Below, in pieces: positions 17,549 through 27,122 of a stretch of DNA of 64,000 nucleotides. The notes under the pieces are model-generated. The model ran no database searches. It was given only the letters and a program-made list of their open reading frames with translations, and had not been told where the DNA came from. The first letter of the stretch is position 1. Each line of letters starts with the position of its first letter. Origin of the DNA: Bacteroidales bacterium (GTDB taxonomy: Bacteria; Bacteroidota; Bacteroidia; Bacteroidales; UBA10428); the NCBI GenBank assembly GCA_016926235.1, contig JAFGOZ010000239.1, positions 16,279-80,278 on the forward strand, in the 5' to 3' direction. A program made the position numbers and the translations under genes.

Positions 17549-18586
17549 TTATTGTGGAGAACCGAAATGAACTCTTTTGGGTAATCCCGCAAAACGTCTT
17601 ACTTCGTTCAGGGTTTTCATCGCTATTTTTTCCGCACGGAAGGACAATTCAACTATTAATTCCTGTATTTCTTTGCGGTTACTCAATAATTCATCTTTTT
17701 TCTGCTTTAAAGGTTGGGTGACACTTACAACTGAATCAGCTGTTGCATCTTTAAGGTCTTTATATTGCAGTGAGCCGTTTACATAATCATTCTTCAAGGA
17801 ATTGTATGCTCCTTCATTACCACAGGCTTTAATGAGTGTAAAAAGGTTTTCAACGCCAGGGCTCATTCTGCCGTCTTTTCGATCCTCGCCTGCATCAGTT
17901 ACAGCCGATCGTATTTTTTTTCGGATCACATTCTCATCTTCAAATAAACCTATATAGTGTTTTGGGCCAAGACTTTTACTCATTTTTTTTGTTGGGTCAG
18001 CCAGCGACATAAGTTTCTGTACTTCAGTAAATAGAGGTTGTGGTTCCGGGAAACATTCGCCAAACTGGTTGTTAAAGCGAACAGCGATATTCCTTGAAAG
18101 TTCAAGATGCTGCTCCTGATCTTTTCCAACAGGAACAAAATCTGCTTTATACACTAAAATATCTGCTGCTTGAAGCACAGGGTAGGTAAACAGCCCGGCG
18201 GAGATAAAATTGTTACTCTTTCCTTTCTCTTCAAGTTGGGCTATTTTATCTTTAAACTGTGTCATACGGCTTAACTCACCATAGGAAGCCAGGCAATTAA
18301 AAATCCAGTTCAACTCTGCATGCTGGGGTACCAGCGATTGAATAAATACGATGGATTTTTCAGGGTCGATACCACAGGCTAATAGTTCAACGGCCATGTT
18401 AAATGTATTATCCTTTAGTAATTTGGTATTATATGGCATCGTCATAGCATGAAGGTCTACAACCCCGTATATGCAATTGTACTTATCCTGGATATCAACC
18501 CAATTCTTTACTGCGCCAAAATAATTGCCCAGGTGTATTTCTCCTGTAGGCTGAATACATGAAAGTACTACCTTTTTTTGATCCAT
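17549..18586 (-). CDS. trpS: Tryptophanyl-tRNA synthetase
   Basis: This class I synthetase charges tRNA-Trp. The HIGH-like motif is in QPTGEIHLGNYFG at residues 12-24 and the KMSKS motif in KKMSKSLGPKHYIG. At 345 residues it is of the usual bacterial size. It is transcribed alone and divergently from rbfA; a TAGATTTG element at 18610-18617 on the minus strand may be its -7 box. Confidence 0.96.
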   Translation of the reverse strand: MDQKKVVLSCIQPTGEIHLGNYFGAVKNWVDIQDKYNCIYGVVDLHAMTMPYNTKLLKDNTFNMAVELLACGIDPEKSIVFIQSLVPQHAELNWIFNCLASYGELSRMTQFKDKIAQLEEKGKSNNFISAGLFTYPVLQAADILVYKADFVPVGKDQEQHLELSRNIAVRFNNQFGECFPEPQPLFTEVQKLMSLADPTKKMSKSLGPKHYIGLFEDENVIRKKIRSAVTDAGEDRKDGRMSPGVENLFTLIKACGNEGAYNSLKNDYVNGSLQYKDLKDATADSVVSVTQPLKQKKDELLSNRKEIQELIVELSFRAEKIAMKTLNEVRRFAGLPKRVHFGSPQ

Positions 18587-18609
18587 CGCTTAATTTTTTA
18601 ATTGTGCTG

Positions 18610-18617
18610 CAAATCTA
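18610..18617 (-). promoter_or_regulatory. Candidate -7 element of trpS
   Basis: CAAATCTA on the plus strand gives TAGATTTG on the minus strand, 24 bases before the trpS start. No -33 TTG at the right distance was seen. Confidence 0.35.
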
Positions 18618-18638
18618 TAAAATGTTCTATAAAAATTG

Positions 18639-18647
18639 TACTTTTGC
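18639..18647 (+). promoter_or_regulatory. Candidate -7 element of rbfA
   Basis: TACTTTTGC fits TAnnTTTGC and lies about 55 bases before the rbfA start. The -33 element is not clear. Confidence 0.35.
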
Positions 18648-18700
18648 TAACTTTTAAAAACGTTAATTGTATGTAAATAATTAACAACAAAGACAGAACA

Positions 18701-19036
18701 ATGGATTCAACACGGCAGAATAAAGTAGCCAGGTTAATACAAAAAGAATTGGCAGGAATATTCCAGTTTCTCGGAAGAGAGATTACAGCCGGGAAAATGA
18801 TCACTGTCACCCAGGTAAGGATGACCCCCGATTTAAGTATAGCCAAAGTATATGTAAGTATTTTTCCTGCCGATGAGGATGATGTTGTAATAAACAATAT
18901 AAAAGAACGTATATCATCCATTAGGAATCAATTAGGTCAAAAAATAAGGCACCAGGTAAAATCGATACCCGAATTGCATATTTACCTGGATGATTCATTG
19001 GATTATATTGAGAACATTGAAAAGTTATTAAAATGA
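18701..19036 (+). CDS. rbfA: 30S ribosome-binding factor RbfA
   Basis: RbfA binds the maturing 30S subunit and helps 16S 5' end processing. The 111-residue protein shows the single KH-like fold pattern: N-terminal KVARLIQKELAGIF, then TVTQVRMTPDLSIAKVYVSIFP and the C-terminal IPELHIYLDDSLDY. The length is normal. It overlaps the next gene by four bases (ATGA), which indicates coupled translation. Confidence 0.93.
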   Translation: MDSTRQNKVARLIQKELAGIFQFLGREITAGKMITVTQVRMTPDLSIAKVYVSIFPADEDDVVINNIKERISSIRNQLGQKIRHQVKSIPELHIYLDDSLDYIENIEKLLK

Positions 19037-19842
19037 AGTATGACCCCATAAAAAAGAGCCTGGGAAAGGTATTTAATAAAAAACCATTTTTAAGGAAACT
19101 GTTTTATAAATTATTGGATATCCTTTTACTTCGCACATGGCATGTAAAAAAAGAATTGCGAAGTATAAGGAAAGAGTTAGGCAGGAATGCCAATGTTCTG
19201 GATGCAGGTGCTGGTTTTGGACAATACGTGTATTATATGTCATCTGCCGAGAAGCAGTGGAAAATTACAGGTATGGATATTAAAGAAGAACAGATTGAAG
19301 ATTGCAATATTTTTTTTGGAAAAATAGGCAGAGCAACCCAGGTACATTTTGAAATGGGAGACCTGACTAATCTGCCTAAGACAAAAGTATATGACCTGAT
19401 ATTATGTGTTGATGTAATGGAGCATATTGAAGAAGATGTAAAAGTATTTCAAAATTATGCCTCTGTATTGCGCGATAAAGGGGTATTGCTTATTTCAACA
19501 CCCTCAGATCAGGGTGGGTCGGATGTACATGATGATCATGAAGAATCATTTATTGATGAACATGTAAGAGATGGATATAATATTGATGAGATAAAACAAA
19601 AGATTTTAAGCTCAGGATTTTCTTCCATAAAAGCAAGATATTCGTATGGTTGGCCGGGCAAAATTTCATGGAAGCTATCCATGAAAATACCGATAAGCCT
19701 ACTGAATATTTCCAAGCTATTTTTTATCTTAATACCTTTTTATTATTTAATTACGTTCCCGTTTTGTTTGCTGTTGAACCTTATCGATGTGAATGGAAAT
19801 TTTAAAACAGGAACAGGATTGATCGTTAAGGCTGAAAAATAA
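19033..19842 (+). CDS. Class I SAM-dependent methyltransferase
   Basis: The 269-residue protein has the SAM-binding motif I VLDAGAGFGQYVYYM near residues 54-68, the acidic ends of strands 2 and 4 (GMDIKEEQ, LILCVDVMEHIEED) and LLISTPSDQGG. A hydrophobic C-terminal segment (ISKLFFILIPFYYLITFPFC region) may attach it to the membrane, which suggests a lipid or membrane-bound substrate. It overlaps rbfA by four bases. The substrate cannot be named. Confidence 0.82.
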   Translation: MKYDPIKKSLGKVFNKKPFLRKLFYKLLDILLLRTWHVKKELRSIRKELGRNANVLDAGAGFGQYVYYMSSAEKQWKITGMDIKEEQIEDCNIFFGKIGRATQVHFEMGDLTNLPKTKVYDLILCVDVMEHIEEDVKVFQNYASVLRDKGVLLISTPSDQGGSDVHDDHEESFIDEHVRDGYNIDEIKQKILSSGFSSIKARYSYGWPGKISWKLSMKIPISLLNISKLFFILIPFYYLITFPFCLLLNLIDVNGNFKTGTGLIVKAEK

Positions 19843-19963
19843 CATTTCTGTTTAAAACAATTAGCTGATAAGGATTTAAACTATTCTTGCAAATTTATCA
19901 TCAATTTGCGGGAGTATTTTATTTTTATTATATTTAGTATAGTATTAACTAAAACTACAAATC

Positions 19964-20467
19964 ATGAAAAAGAGCATACTAATACTTTATGTAATGTTAT
20001 TTGCAGCCGTTTTTGTTGCATGTGATGAAGATGATGATGATGACAAGAAAGATAATGGGCCAGCTTACGTTGGAATATGGGTTTATGAATATTACAGCGA
20101 TGCATATCAAATGGACCAGAAACAAACATTAACACTTACTGAAACGACTTTTCAAGTAATAGTTTCAGGAAACCAGGGGGGGACTTGGATCGATTTGCAG
20201 GGTTTTAAAGGCACAATGGTAGTTGATGGTGAAGATGCAGTTATAACTCTTACTCATGCGGGTGCAGCAGGCCCAAGTGGTTCAATTATATGGGAGGATG
20301 TAACCACCTCCTCAACTGCTCAATATTTACTTGCTATGGCCTTAAGTGGTCAGACAACAGTAAAAGCTAAAGTTTCCGTTGAAGGTAATTTACTTTCTCT
20401 GATATTGGATGAAGATGGAGACAGTGATCTTACGGATGAAGATACTTCAGTTTATACAAAACAATAA
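19964..20467 (+). CDS. Small putative lipoprotein
   Basis: The 167-residue product starts with a lipoprotein signal (MKKSILILYVMLFAAVFVAC, Cys20) followed by a very acidic run EDDDDDKK. The remainder is predicted beta-rich with Thr and Gly and resembles lipocalin-like small lipoproteins of Bacteroidota, but I cannot name a family. A run of acidic residues right after the Cys is reminiscent of surface lipoprotein export signals in this phylum. A terminator follows directly. Confidence 0.7.
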   Translation: MKKSILILYVMLFAAVFVACDEDDDDDKKDNGPAYVGIWVYEYYSDAYQMDQKQTLTLTETTFQVIVSGNQGGTWIDLQGFKGTMVVDGEDAVITLTHAGAAGPSGSIIWEDVTTSSTAQYLLAMALSGQTTVKAKVSVEGNLLSLILDEDGDSDLTDEDTSVYTKQ

Positions 20468-20472
20468 ATATC

Positions 20473-20502
20473 AAAGCCGGCAAAGAAAAGCCGGCTTTCT
20501 TT
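20473..20502. terminator. Bidirectional terminator between convergent genes
   Basis: AAAGCCGGC (20473-20481) and GCCGGCTTT (20490-20498) form a perfect 9-bp stem with an eight-base A-rich loop, followed by a T-rich run on the plus strand. The minus-strand run is weaker. Confidence 0.78.
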
Positions 20503-21543
20503 TCAAATATTTAGTATCCAGATATCTTCGTTGTTCAATTCTTTTTGAAGCTTATATAACTCTTTGATGGCTGTTCTCCGGTCTGTAAAAGATTTATAAG
20601 AAACCCGGTATAATTTATTCTTTGTATCTATCAGAATATTCGGTTCATATCCTTCAGCAGTGAGCTTTGATTTTAATCTGTCTGCATTTCTTCGTTGCCT
20701 GTAGCTTCCGGCAATAATGTAAAACTTACTATACTGGGTATAGTTAGAAATAAGTGATTCAGGAATATTATCACCATTGATTTTCTGGGATTTATCTTCT
20801 TCATAGTAGAGGGCATCCCTCTTGTCTGCCTGACCATTCAGCTCTTTACTTATTTCTGAAGAGTCGATTTCAGCAACTTTTTCTTTATTGAAAAGCTTCT
20901 GTTTTATACCTGCAAAGTCTATCTTCAAATCCTGTAAATAAGGAGTATATTGAGGAATCAGGATCAAAGCAATACCAGCAGCTATAATTACTGATGCAAT
21001 AATCCATCCCAGGGATTTGTTTTTCTTTGTTCCCATATCATTAGTATTTGAGGATTTAGTATTTGTAGTTTTTGTTCCTTCTCTTGGTATGACTGTTGTA
21101 CTTCTAATGTCAACGGATTCTTTTTCAATGGGTTTAACCTTTACTTTCGACATACCAAAAGCATCAAGCAAAAGGTTGGATTTTAATTCTTTCCTAAATT
21201 GTATTTTTTTCTTTTCATTGGCATATAGTTTACCAATGCCCGGTATCTCTGCTTCTTCACCGTTTGTAAGTTGTTGTTTAATTGATGATACAAATTCTTT
21301 AATTATCTCTGAAGCTTTTCCTTTGCTAACTTTCTCTGCTTTTTGGATGTATTTATTTAGCTCGTCATTGTCATCAATAATAAGATTGTCTTTAAAAACT
21401 ATCTCTTTTGCTGGGGGTTCAATACTGGTCTTGTCATAGCTTATTTTTGCAGGCTGGTATTTACATACGAAACCACCTAAATCCGGGATGATAATAAAAT
21501 CTCGGTGAAGCAAAATTTCATTTATATGTTCTCTTAATTCCAC
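20503..21543 (-). CDS. HU-CCDC81 and SPOR domain protein
   Basis: The protein begins with an HU/CCDC81-like domain (VELREHINEILLHRDFIIIP, then GEEAEIPGIGKLY), has one membrane helix in the middle (GWIIASVIIAAGIALILI) and ends in a SPOR domain (YYIIAG-like YSKFYIIAGSYRQRRNADRL) that binds denuded peptidoglycan. This places the HU part in the cytosol and the SPOR part in the periplasm, which suggests a link between division or cell wall and an intracellular ligand. I place the start at GTG 21543 (346 residues), since an AGGAG Shine-Dalgarno lies just upstream and the family opens with xELREHI; the ORF extends 34 codons further upstream without homology. Confidence 0.85.
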   Translation of the reverse strand: MELREHINEILLHRDFIIIPDLGGFVCKYQPAKISYDKTSIEPPAKEIVFKDNLIIDDNDELNKYIQKAEKVSKGKASEIIKEFVSSIKQQLTNGEEAEIPGIGKLYANEKKKIQFRKELKSNLLLDAFGMSKVKVKPIEKESVDIRSTTVIPREGTKTTNTKSSNTNDMGTKKNKSLGWIIASVIIAAGIALILIPQYTPYLQDLKIDFAGIKQKLFNKEKVAEIDSSEISKELNGQADKRDALYYEEDKSQKINGDNIPESLISNYTQYSKFYIIAGSYRQRRNADRLKSKLTAEGYEPNILIDTKNKLYRVSYKSFTDRRTAIKELYKLQKELNNEDIWILNI

Positions 21544-21552
21544 TCTCCTGTA
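21544..21552 (-). promoter_or_regulatory. Ribosome-binding site deciding the HU/SPOR start
   Basis: On the minus strand ACAGGAGA stands directly before the GTG at 21543. Strong Shine-Dalgarno sites are uncommon in this phylum, so it is good support for this start. Confidence 0.55.
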
Positions 21553-21679
21553 ATATTTTGACAAAATTATGAAAAAATTACTTCGTTTTTGTTCCAGGGA
21601 AATTGAAAATATTAGTATTATCAATAGGATATTAACAATTTGCACATATTTTACAATATGAATGAGTGTAAAAGTATGT

Positions 21680-21714
21680 TTTGCAAAAATTTATAGATAA
21701 AAGTTATACTTTTG
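21680..21714 (+). promoter_or_regulatory. Candidate promoter of galE-rfbB
   Basis: TACTTTTG at 21707-21714 is an exact -7 element. TTTG at 21680-21683 lies 23 bases upstream, slightly more than the ideal 19-21. The galE start is 34 bases downstream. Confidence 0.45.
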
Positions 21715-21747
21715 TGTTCATATCGATAAAAGAGCATTTTAATATAA

Positions 21748-22776
21748 ATGAAAACAAAAATATTAGTAACAGGCGGGCAGGGATATATTGGTTCCCATAC
21801 AGTTGTTCAATTGATAGATAAAGGTTATGAACCAATTATAATTGACAATCTTTCCAATTCAAATTTGAAAGTTTTGGATAGAATTGAAAAAATTACCGGC
21901 ATCAGGCCATCATTTAAAAAGGTTGAAATGTGCAACTATGATGAAATGGTGGCATTCTTTTCAGAATTTAATGGAATATCTGCCGCTATTCATTTTGCAG
22001 CCTTTTTACAGGTTAATGAATCGGTTGAAAAGCCATTAATGTATTATAATAATAATTTGAATTCAACGATTAATCTGTTGAAATGTATGCAGCAATTTGA
22101 TGTTCAAAATGTTGTATTTTCATCATCATGCACTGTATATGGCAATCCGGATAAACTGCCGGTTGATGAAAATGCACAGCTTAAACCAGCTGCATCACCC
22201 TATGGAAACACAAAAAGGATTTGTGAAGAGATATTGCATGATGCCTCTAAGGCTACCTCCATCCGGACTATTTCATTGAGATATTTCAATCCTATCGGGG
22301 CTCATGACTCTGCACTCATTGGTGAAGTGCAACATGGTGTTCCTCATCATTTAATACCTTATGTTACTGAGACTGCCTTTGGAAAAAGGGAAGTACTGAA
22401 TGTTTTCGGAGGTGATTATAATACGCCGGACGGAACCTGCATCAGGGATTACATCCATGTTGTTGATCTTGCAAATGCTCATATTTCAGCTATTGAAAGA
22501 TTGATACATATGAAAAGCAGAGAGAAATATGAGGTGTTCAACATTGGCACTGGTGTTGGTTATTCAGTGTTGGATATAATTAAAGCTTTTGAAGAAGCAA
22601 ATAATATCAGGATAAATTATCGGATTGCACCACGCAGGGAAGGAGATGTAGAAGCTATTTATGCTGACACATCAATTGCAAATAAAGCCCTTGGCTGGAA
22701 AGCAGAACGGGGGCTTCATGATATGATGCAATCGGCATGGAATTGGGAAAATAGTTTTAATAAAAACCCATTATAA
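21748..22776 (+). CDS. galE: UDP-glucose 4-epimerase
   Basis: GalE interconverts UDP-glucose and UDP-galactose. The 342-residue short-chain dehydrogenase has the NAD motif GGQGYIGSH, the catalytic Ser region VFSSSCTVYGNP and the YxxxK pair in SPYGNTK. DYIHVVDLANAH is the usual C-terminal landmark. It is followed after five bases by rfbB, so the two supply nucleotide sugars for surface glycans. Confidence 0.93.
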   Translation: MKTKILVTGGQGYIGSHTVVQLIDKGYEPIIIDNLSNSNLKVLDRIEKITGIRPSFKKVEMCNYDEMVAFFSEFNGISAAIHFAAFLQVNESVEKPLMYYNNNLNSTINLLKCMQQFDVQNVVFSSSCTVYGNPDKLPVDENAQLKPAASPYGNTKRICEEILHDASKATSIRTISLRYFNPIGAHDSALIGEVQHGVPHHLIPYVTETAFGKREVLNVFGGDYNTPDGTCIRDYIHVVDLANAHISAIERLIHMKSREKYEVFNIGTGVGYSVLDIIKAFEEANNIRINYRIAPRREGDVEAIYADTSIANKALGWKAERGLHDMMQSAWNWENSFNKNPL

Positions 22777-22781
22777 TTATT

Positions 22782-23837
22782 ATGTTAAAGAAAATACTAA
22801 TAACAGGTGGTGCAGGATTTATCGGGTCTCATGTAGTCAGGTTATTTGTGAAAAAATATCCGCAGTACGGCATTTTCAACCTGGATAAACTTACTTATGC
22901 AGGAAATTTGGAAAATCTTAAGGATATAGAAAACGAATCGAATTATACATTTATTCGTGGAGATATTGCAGATGCAACTTTCATCGACGATCTGTTTCAA
23001 AAACACAGGTTTGATGGAATAATTCATCTGGCAGCCGAATCACATGTTGATCGTTCCATATCAAATCCCAATGCGTTTATTATAACAAATATTTTGGGAA
23101 CTACTACATTGCTAAATGCTGCTAAAAAACTTTGGGACGGTAATTATACCGGAAAATTATTCTATCATATTTCTACAGATGAAGTTTTTGGTTCATTGAC
23201 TAATGAAGGATATTTTGTAGAAACAACACCATATGATCCCAAAAGTCCTTATTCTGCTTCAAAGGCCAGCTCCGATCACCTGGTCAGGGCGTATAATCAT
23301 ACTTATGGCATTCCGGCAATTATTTCCAATTGCTCAAATAATTATGGTCCCAATCAGTTTCCTGAAAAGCTTATTCCTCTTTCCATAAACAATATTATTA
23401 ATAGCATGAACATCCCAATATATGGGAAAGGTGAAAATGTTAGGGACTGGTTATTTGTTGAAGACCATGCTAATGCTATTGATCTGATTTTTCATAAAGG
23501 TAATCCTGGGGAAACCTATAACATAGGGGGCAATAATGAATGGCAGAATATTGAATTAATTAAGAAATTGTGTCAGATTATGGATAATCGATTAAAAAGA
23601 ATAATTGGCACTTCTGAAAAACTAATTACCTATGTTAAGGACAGGGCTGGACATGACTTGCGTTATGCAATTGATTCGTCCAAAATAGCCAGAGAGTTAG
23701 GATGGAAACCTTCTGTTAATTTTGAACAGGGCCTGGAAATAACCGTTGACTGGTACCTGAATAATAATGATTGGTTAAAACATGTATTATCAGGTGAATA
23801 TACAAAATATTATGAAGATCAGTATGTAAAAAGATAG
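22782..23837 (+). CDS. rfbB: dTDP-glucose 4,6-dehydratase
   Basis: RfbB (RmlB) makes dTDP-4-keto-6-deoxyglucose, the precursor of rhamnose and other deoxysugars. GGAGFIGSH is the NAD motif, STDEVFGSL carries the catalytic Thr/Asp/Glu, and YSASKASSDHL the Tyr and Lys. NRWLFVEDH-type C-terminal motif is present as VRDWLFVEDHANAI. The remaining rmlACD genes are not in this window. It ends four bases before the convergent glmS. Confidence 0.92.
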   Translation: MLKKILITGGAGFIGSHVVRLFVKKYPQYGIFNLDKLTYAGNLENLKDIENESNYTFIRGDIADATFIDDLFQKHRFDGIIHLAAESHVDRSISNPNAFIITNILGTTTLLNAAKKLWDGNYTGKLFYHISTDEVFGSLTNEGYFVETTPYDPKSPYSASKASSDHLVRAYNHTYGIPAIISNCSNNYGPNQFPEKLIPLSINNIINSMNIPIYGKGENVRDWLFVEDHANAIDLIFHKGNPGETYNIGGNNEWQNIELIKKLCQIMDNRLKRIIGTSEKLITYVKDRAGHDLRYAIDSSKIARELGWKPSVNFEQGLEITVDWYLNNNDWLKHVLSGEYTKYYEDQYVKR

Positions 23838-23841
23838 CCAG

Positions 23842-25677
23842 CTATTCTACAGTAACAGATTTTGCCAAATTCCTTGGCTGGTCAACATTACAGTTCCTCA
23901 TTACGGCGATATGGTAAGATAATAATTGTAATGGTACAACAGTAAGCAATGCCCCTAATTCTTCAGATGTAGTAGGAATTTCAATGATGTGGTCTACCAT
24001 CTTCTTTATAGTTTTATCACCTTTTGTGACCAGAGCAATTACTACACCATTTCGGGCTTTCACTTCCTGGATGTTACTTACAATTTTGTCATATGAAGTA
24101 TCTTGCAGGGCTATAAAGACCACAGGCATTTTTGCATCAATTAGTGCAATTGGCCCATGTTTCATTTCAGCAGCAGGGTAGCCTTCGGCATGTATATAGG
24201 ATATTTCTTTAAGCTTCAAGGCTCCTTCAAGTGCTACCGGGAAATAATATCCTCTTCCTAAGTAAAGAAAATTTGTAGAATCTTTATAAAGACTGGCTAT
24301 TTTCTTAATAGCTTCATTATACCCGAGTATCGATTCTATTTTTGATGGAATCATGGATAATTCCTGGATAAGTTCAATATATTTTTTCCCGGGTAAACAT
24401 TTCTTCTCGTGACCTAAAAGTAATGCCATCATGGCCAGTACTGTAACTTGTGCTGTAAAAGCCTTTGTAGAAGCCACACCAATTTCAGGGCCGGCATGTG
24501 TATATACACCCGCATGGGTTTCTCGTGGAATACTAGATCCAACAACATTGCATATTCCCAGCACAGTAGCTCCGCATTCTTTGGCTAGTTGTATTCCGGC
24601 CAATGTATCCGCGGTTTCTCCACTTTGGCTAATAGCAATTACAATATCATCTTTGTCCAGCAGTGGGTTACGATATCTGAATTCAGATGCATACTCCACT
24701 TCAACAGAAATCCTGGCAAGGCTTTCGATAAGGTATTCACCTACCAGACCTGCATGCCATGATGTTCCGCAGGCGATTATAATGATTCTTTTTGCATCAA
24801 CTAATTTGGGCAATACTTCAAATAAACCACCCAGACGTATTTCAGAAAAATCAGTGGCAACCCTTCCTCTTATTGTATCCAGGATGGATCTGGGTTGCTC
24901 AAAAATCTCTTTCAACATGAAGTGGTCATACCCGTTTTTTTCTATTTCGGTTATATCCAGATCGAGCTTCTGAATTTTTGGAATCAGTTTATCATTTGAA
25001 ACTGTTTTCAGGATCAGTTCGTTGCGTCTTATTATCGCGATATCGTCATTATTCAAATAAATCACGCTATTTGTATGTTCAATAATGGGGGTTGCATCTG
25101 ATGCAAGAAAATATTCTTCTTTGCCAAGCCCTATTACAAGAGGGCTGCCTTTGCGAGCTGCTATCAGCTTGTCGGGTTCATTTTTGCACATTATTACCAG
25201 ACCATAAGCGCCAATAACCTTTGTTAGTGCCAATCTTACAGCCATTTCTGCGGTAACCTTACCAGAAATATAAATATATTCTATAAGGTTTGCCAGTACT
25301 TCTGTATCGGTTTGTGTTTGAAAGACGTAACCTCGTTTTTCAAGCTTCTGTTTCAGGGTAGAATAATTTTCAATAATCCCATTATGGATGAGGACAAAAT
25401 GCCCTTTTTCTGATTGATGAGGATGAGCATTTACATCGTTTGGTTCACCATGGGTGGCCCACCGTGTATGCCCAATACCTATCGTTCCTGATATGTCTTT
25501 ATTATTTATATATTTTTCCAGGTCAGATACTTTGCCTTTACGTTTGTATACGTGAATATCTTTGTTTAGTAAGGCAATACCTGCCGAATCGTATCCACGA
25601 TACTCAAGCCTTTTTAGTCCGTTTAACAGAATTGGATATGCTTCTCTATTCCCTATATAACCTACAATACCACACAT
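23842..25677 (-). CDS. glmS: Glutamine:fructose-6-phosphate aminotransferase
   Basis: GlmS makes glucosamine 6-phosphate, the first step to UDP-GlcNAc for peptidoglycan and lipid A. The N-terminal glutaminase begins MCGIVGYIG with the catalytic Cys2; two SIS domains follow (CGTSWHAG, SQSGETADT), and the C-terminus ends in the conserved NLAKSVTVE. Length 611 is standard. It is the last gene of a unit with a DUF4270 lipoprotein and a starch-synthase-like gene. No glmS ribozyme is expected or seen. Confidence 0.97.
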   Translation of the reverse strand: MCGIVGYIGNREAYPILLNGLKRLEYRGYDSAGIALLNKDIHVYKRKGKVSDLEKYINNKDISGTIGIGHTRWATHGEPNDVNAHPHQSEKGHFVLIHNGIIENYSTLKQKLEKRGYVFQTQTDTEVLANLIEYIYISGKVTAEMAVRLALTKVIGAYGLVIMCKNEPDKLIAARKGSPLVIGLGKEEYFLASDATPIIEHTNSVIYLNNDDIAIIRRNELILKTVSNDKLIPKIQKLDLDITEIEKNGYDHFMLKEIFEQPRSILDTIRGRVATDFSEIRLGGLFEVLPKLVDAKRIIIIACGTSWHAGLVGEYLIESLARISVEVEYASEFRYRNPLLDKDDIVIAISQSGETADTLAGIQLAKECGATVLGICNVVGSSIPRETHAGVYTHAGPEIGVASTKAFTAQVTVLAMMALLLGHEKKCLPGKKYIELIQELSMIPSKIESILGYNEAIKKIASLYKDSTNFLYLGRGYYFPVALEGALKLKEISYIHAEGYPAAEMKHGPIALIDAKMPVVFIALQDTSYDKIVSNIQEVKARNGVVIALVTKGDKTIKKMVDHIIEIPTTSEELGALLTVVPLQLLSYHIAVMRNCNVDQPRNLAKSVTVE

Positions 25678-25679
25678 AT

Positions 25680-27122
25680 CTAAAAAATTGTATAAAATAT
25701 TTTCAATTGAATTGGATTTTTTGAATAACTACTATTAAGAAAAACTTTGCCGGTTGAAATAGAATTTTGATAATTGTTACCTGCTACAAGTATAAATTCT
25801 TTATAGTCAATTTTCCCTTTAAAGTATTCCTTTACATAATAAGTAAGGTTAAACATGTAGTAATTATCGGTAGAATTATATGTTCCATCAATAAAGGAAT
25901 AATTTGTTTCCTGATTATACACAAGGTGATCAGGAATACTTAAAAATTTCATTGGATCAGAATCATCCACCTTGTATAGCATAAGTGCTGAAGGGTAATA
26001 ACTGGTTGCAGTAAAAAATTCGGGTATAACCACTTTAGCTGGTTTTAATATCAATTCTGCCTTTGCAATTATTATTGAGTCTTTGTTCAGTTTGGTTTTT
26101 AATTCGTCTATTCCTGCCAAACGGATGACGGAATTTATTCCTCCCATGCCCTGCACAATAAATATACTGTCCTGGCTCGTTGAATCATTAATATAGCTAT
26201 ATACTTCTGAATTCGTGTGGTCGTGTTGTAGCAGACTTAATTTTGATGTGCAAAAATTAAATGGATATACATTATAATCATCGGGATAGAAGAAATAAAA
26301 TCTCAGTGTATTACTACTTGCACTGGAAACAGTAGTGTCATGATAAACAATCTCCATACGTGTCTGGACATTGTTGGCCATGTTAAGTGTTATAATAGCT
26401 CCATCACCGGAAGTTATTGTAGAAGTAACATATAGACCTTGAAAATTTTCTTTAAAAAGCTGTGCTGAGTCAAATCTTTCAAAGCTAAATAAGCGATTGA
26501 TATAATTGGTGTCTGTAATTTGTATTACTATTATGGAGTCTTTTGGTCGAATAGTTGTTGTGCCTAATAAGTTGGTGCCAATATATGGCGAGGGATCAAT
26601 ACCCGAATTTACAATATCATTATAGCTTGCTCCATTGTAAACAGTGGAATCGTAATTTAAACCTTCACCAAATAGTCTACTGGTAATTTCGTATATATTA
26701 ATCTCCATATTTGCGATAGAGTCTCCTATATATTTATTTATTAATAAATAGAGATAAACACTATCAATTTTGTTTTTTGTCTGGTCAATACTGATTATAG
26801 TAGTATAGGGAACACATGTGGCAAACATGGATGCACTGGAGGATCCAAAATATGGATCCTTAATACTTCCAAGAAGATTGTAGTATAAACGGTATGTATT
26901 AAGTTCCCGTCCGTTTGTTGTATATGTTTTAATATCCGATGTGCTATCGCAGTATGATAATAATCCATCACCCGGGGGCAATATTTCTTTGCCCAGGCTT
27001 GTTAGTTCCTTTTCACATGAAGTTATCAGTATTGCTACTATCGAAAGAACAAGGAGTTTATAGATATGTTTTGGATGTTTTTGCCAAGAATTCTTTTTTC
27101 TACCAAATGTCAGCTTATTCAT
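25680..27122 (-). CDS. DUF4270 family lipoprotein
   Basis: The 480-residue protein has a lipobox ILITSC near residue 35 after a basic N-terminus, then SLGKEILP and long beta-rich stretches typical of DUF4270. The family is restricted to Bacteroidota as far as I know, and its function is unknown. The gene overlaps the preceding starch-synthase-like gene by eight bases and lies two bases from glmS, a neighbourhood I recall as conserved in the phylum. It is probably an outer-membrane lipoprotein exposed to the periplasm or the cell surface. Confidence 0.82.
   Translation of the reverse strand: MNKLTFGRKKNSWQKHPKHIYKLLVLSIVAILITSCEKELTSLGKEILPPGDGLLSYCDSTSDIKTYTTNGRELNTYRLYYNLLGSIKDPYFGSSSASMFATCVPYTTIISIDQTKNKIDSVYLYLLINKYIGDSIANMEINIYEITSRLFGEGLNYDSTVYNGASYNDIVNSGIDPSPYIGTNLLGTTTIRPKDSIIVIQITDTNYINRLFSFERFDSAQLFKENFQGLYVTSTITSGDGAIITLNMANNVQTRMEIVYHDTTVSSASSNTLRFYFFYPDDYNVYPFNFCTSKLSLLQHDHTNSEVYSYINDSTSQDSIFIVQGMGGINSVIRLAGIDELKTKLNKDSIIIAKAELILKPAKVVIPEFFTATSYYPSALMLYKVDDSDPMKFLSIPDHLVYNQETNYSFIDGTYNSTDNYYMFNLTYYVKEYFKGKIDYKEFILVAGNNYQNSISTGKVFLNSSYSKNPIQLKIFYTIF

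Noticed and set aside
21544..21645. Upstream 34-codon extension of the HU/SPOR protein
   Set aside because: A strong ribosome site and the family opening support GTG 21543; the extension looks like a false membrane helix from AT-rich DNA, and a TAATTTTG element lies within it.
25678..25800. glmS ribozyme
   Set aside because: The leader is coding sequence of the DUF4270 gene two bases away; no ribozyme core is visible, and it is not expected in this phylum.
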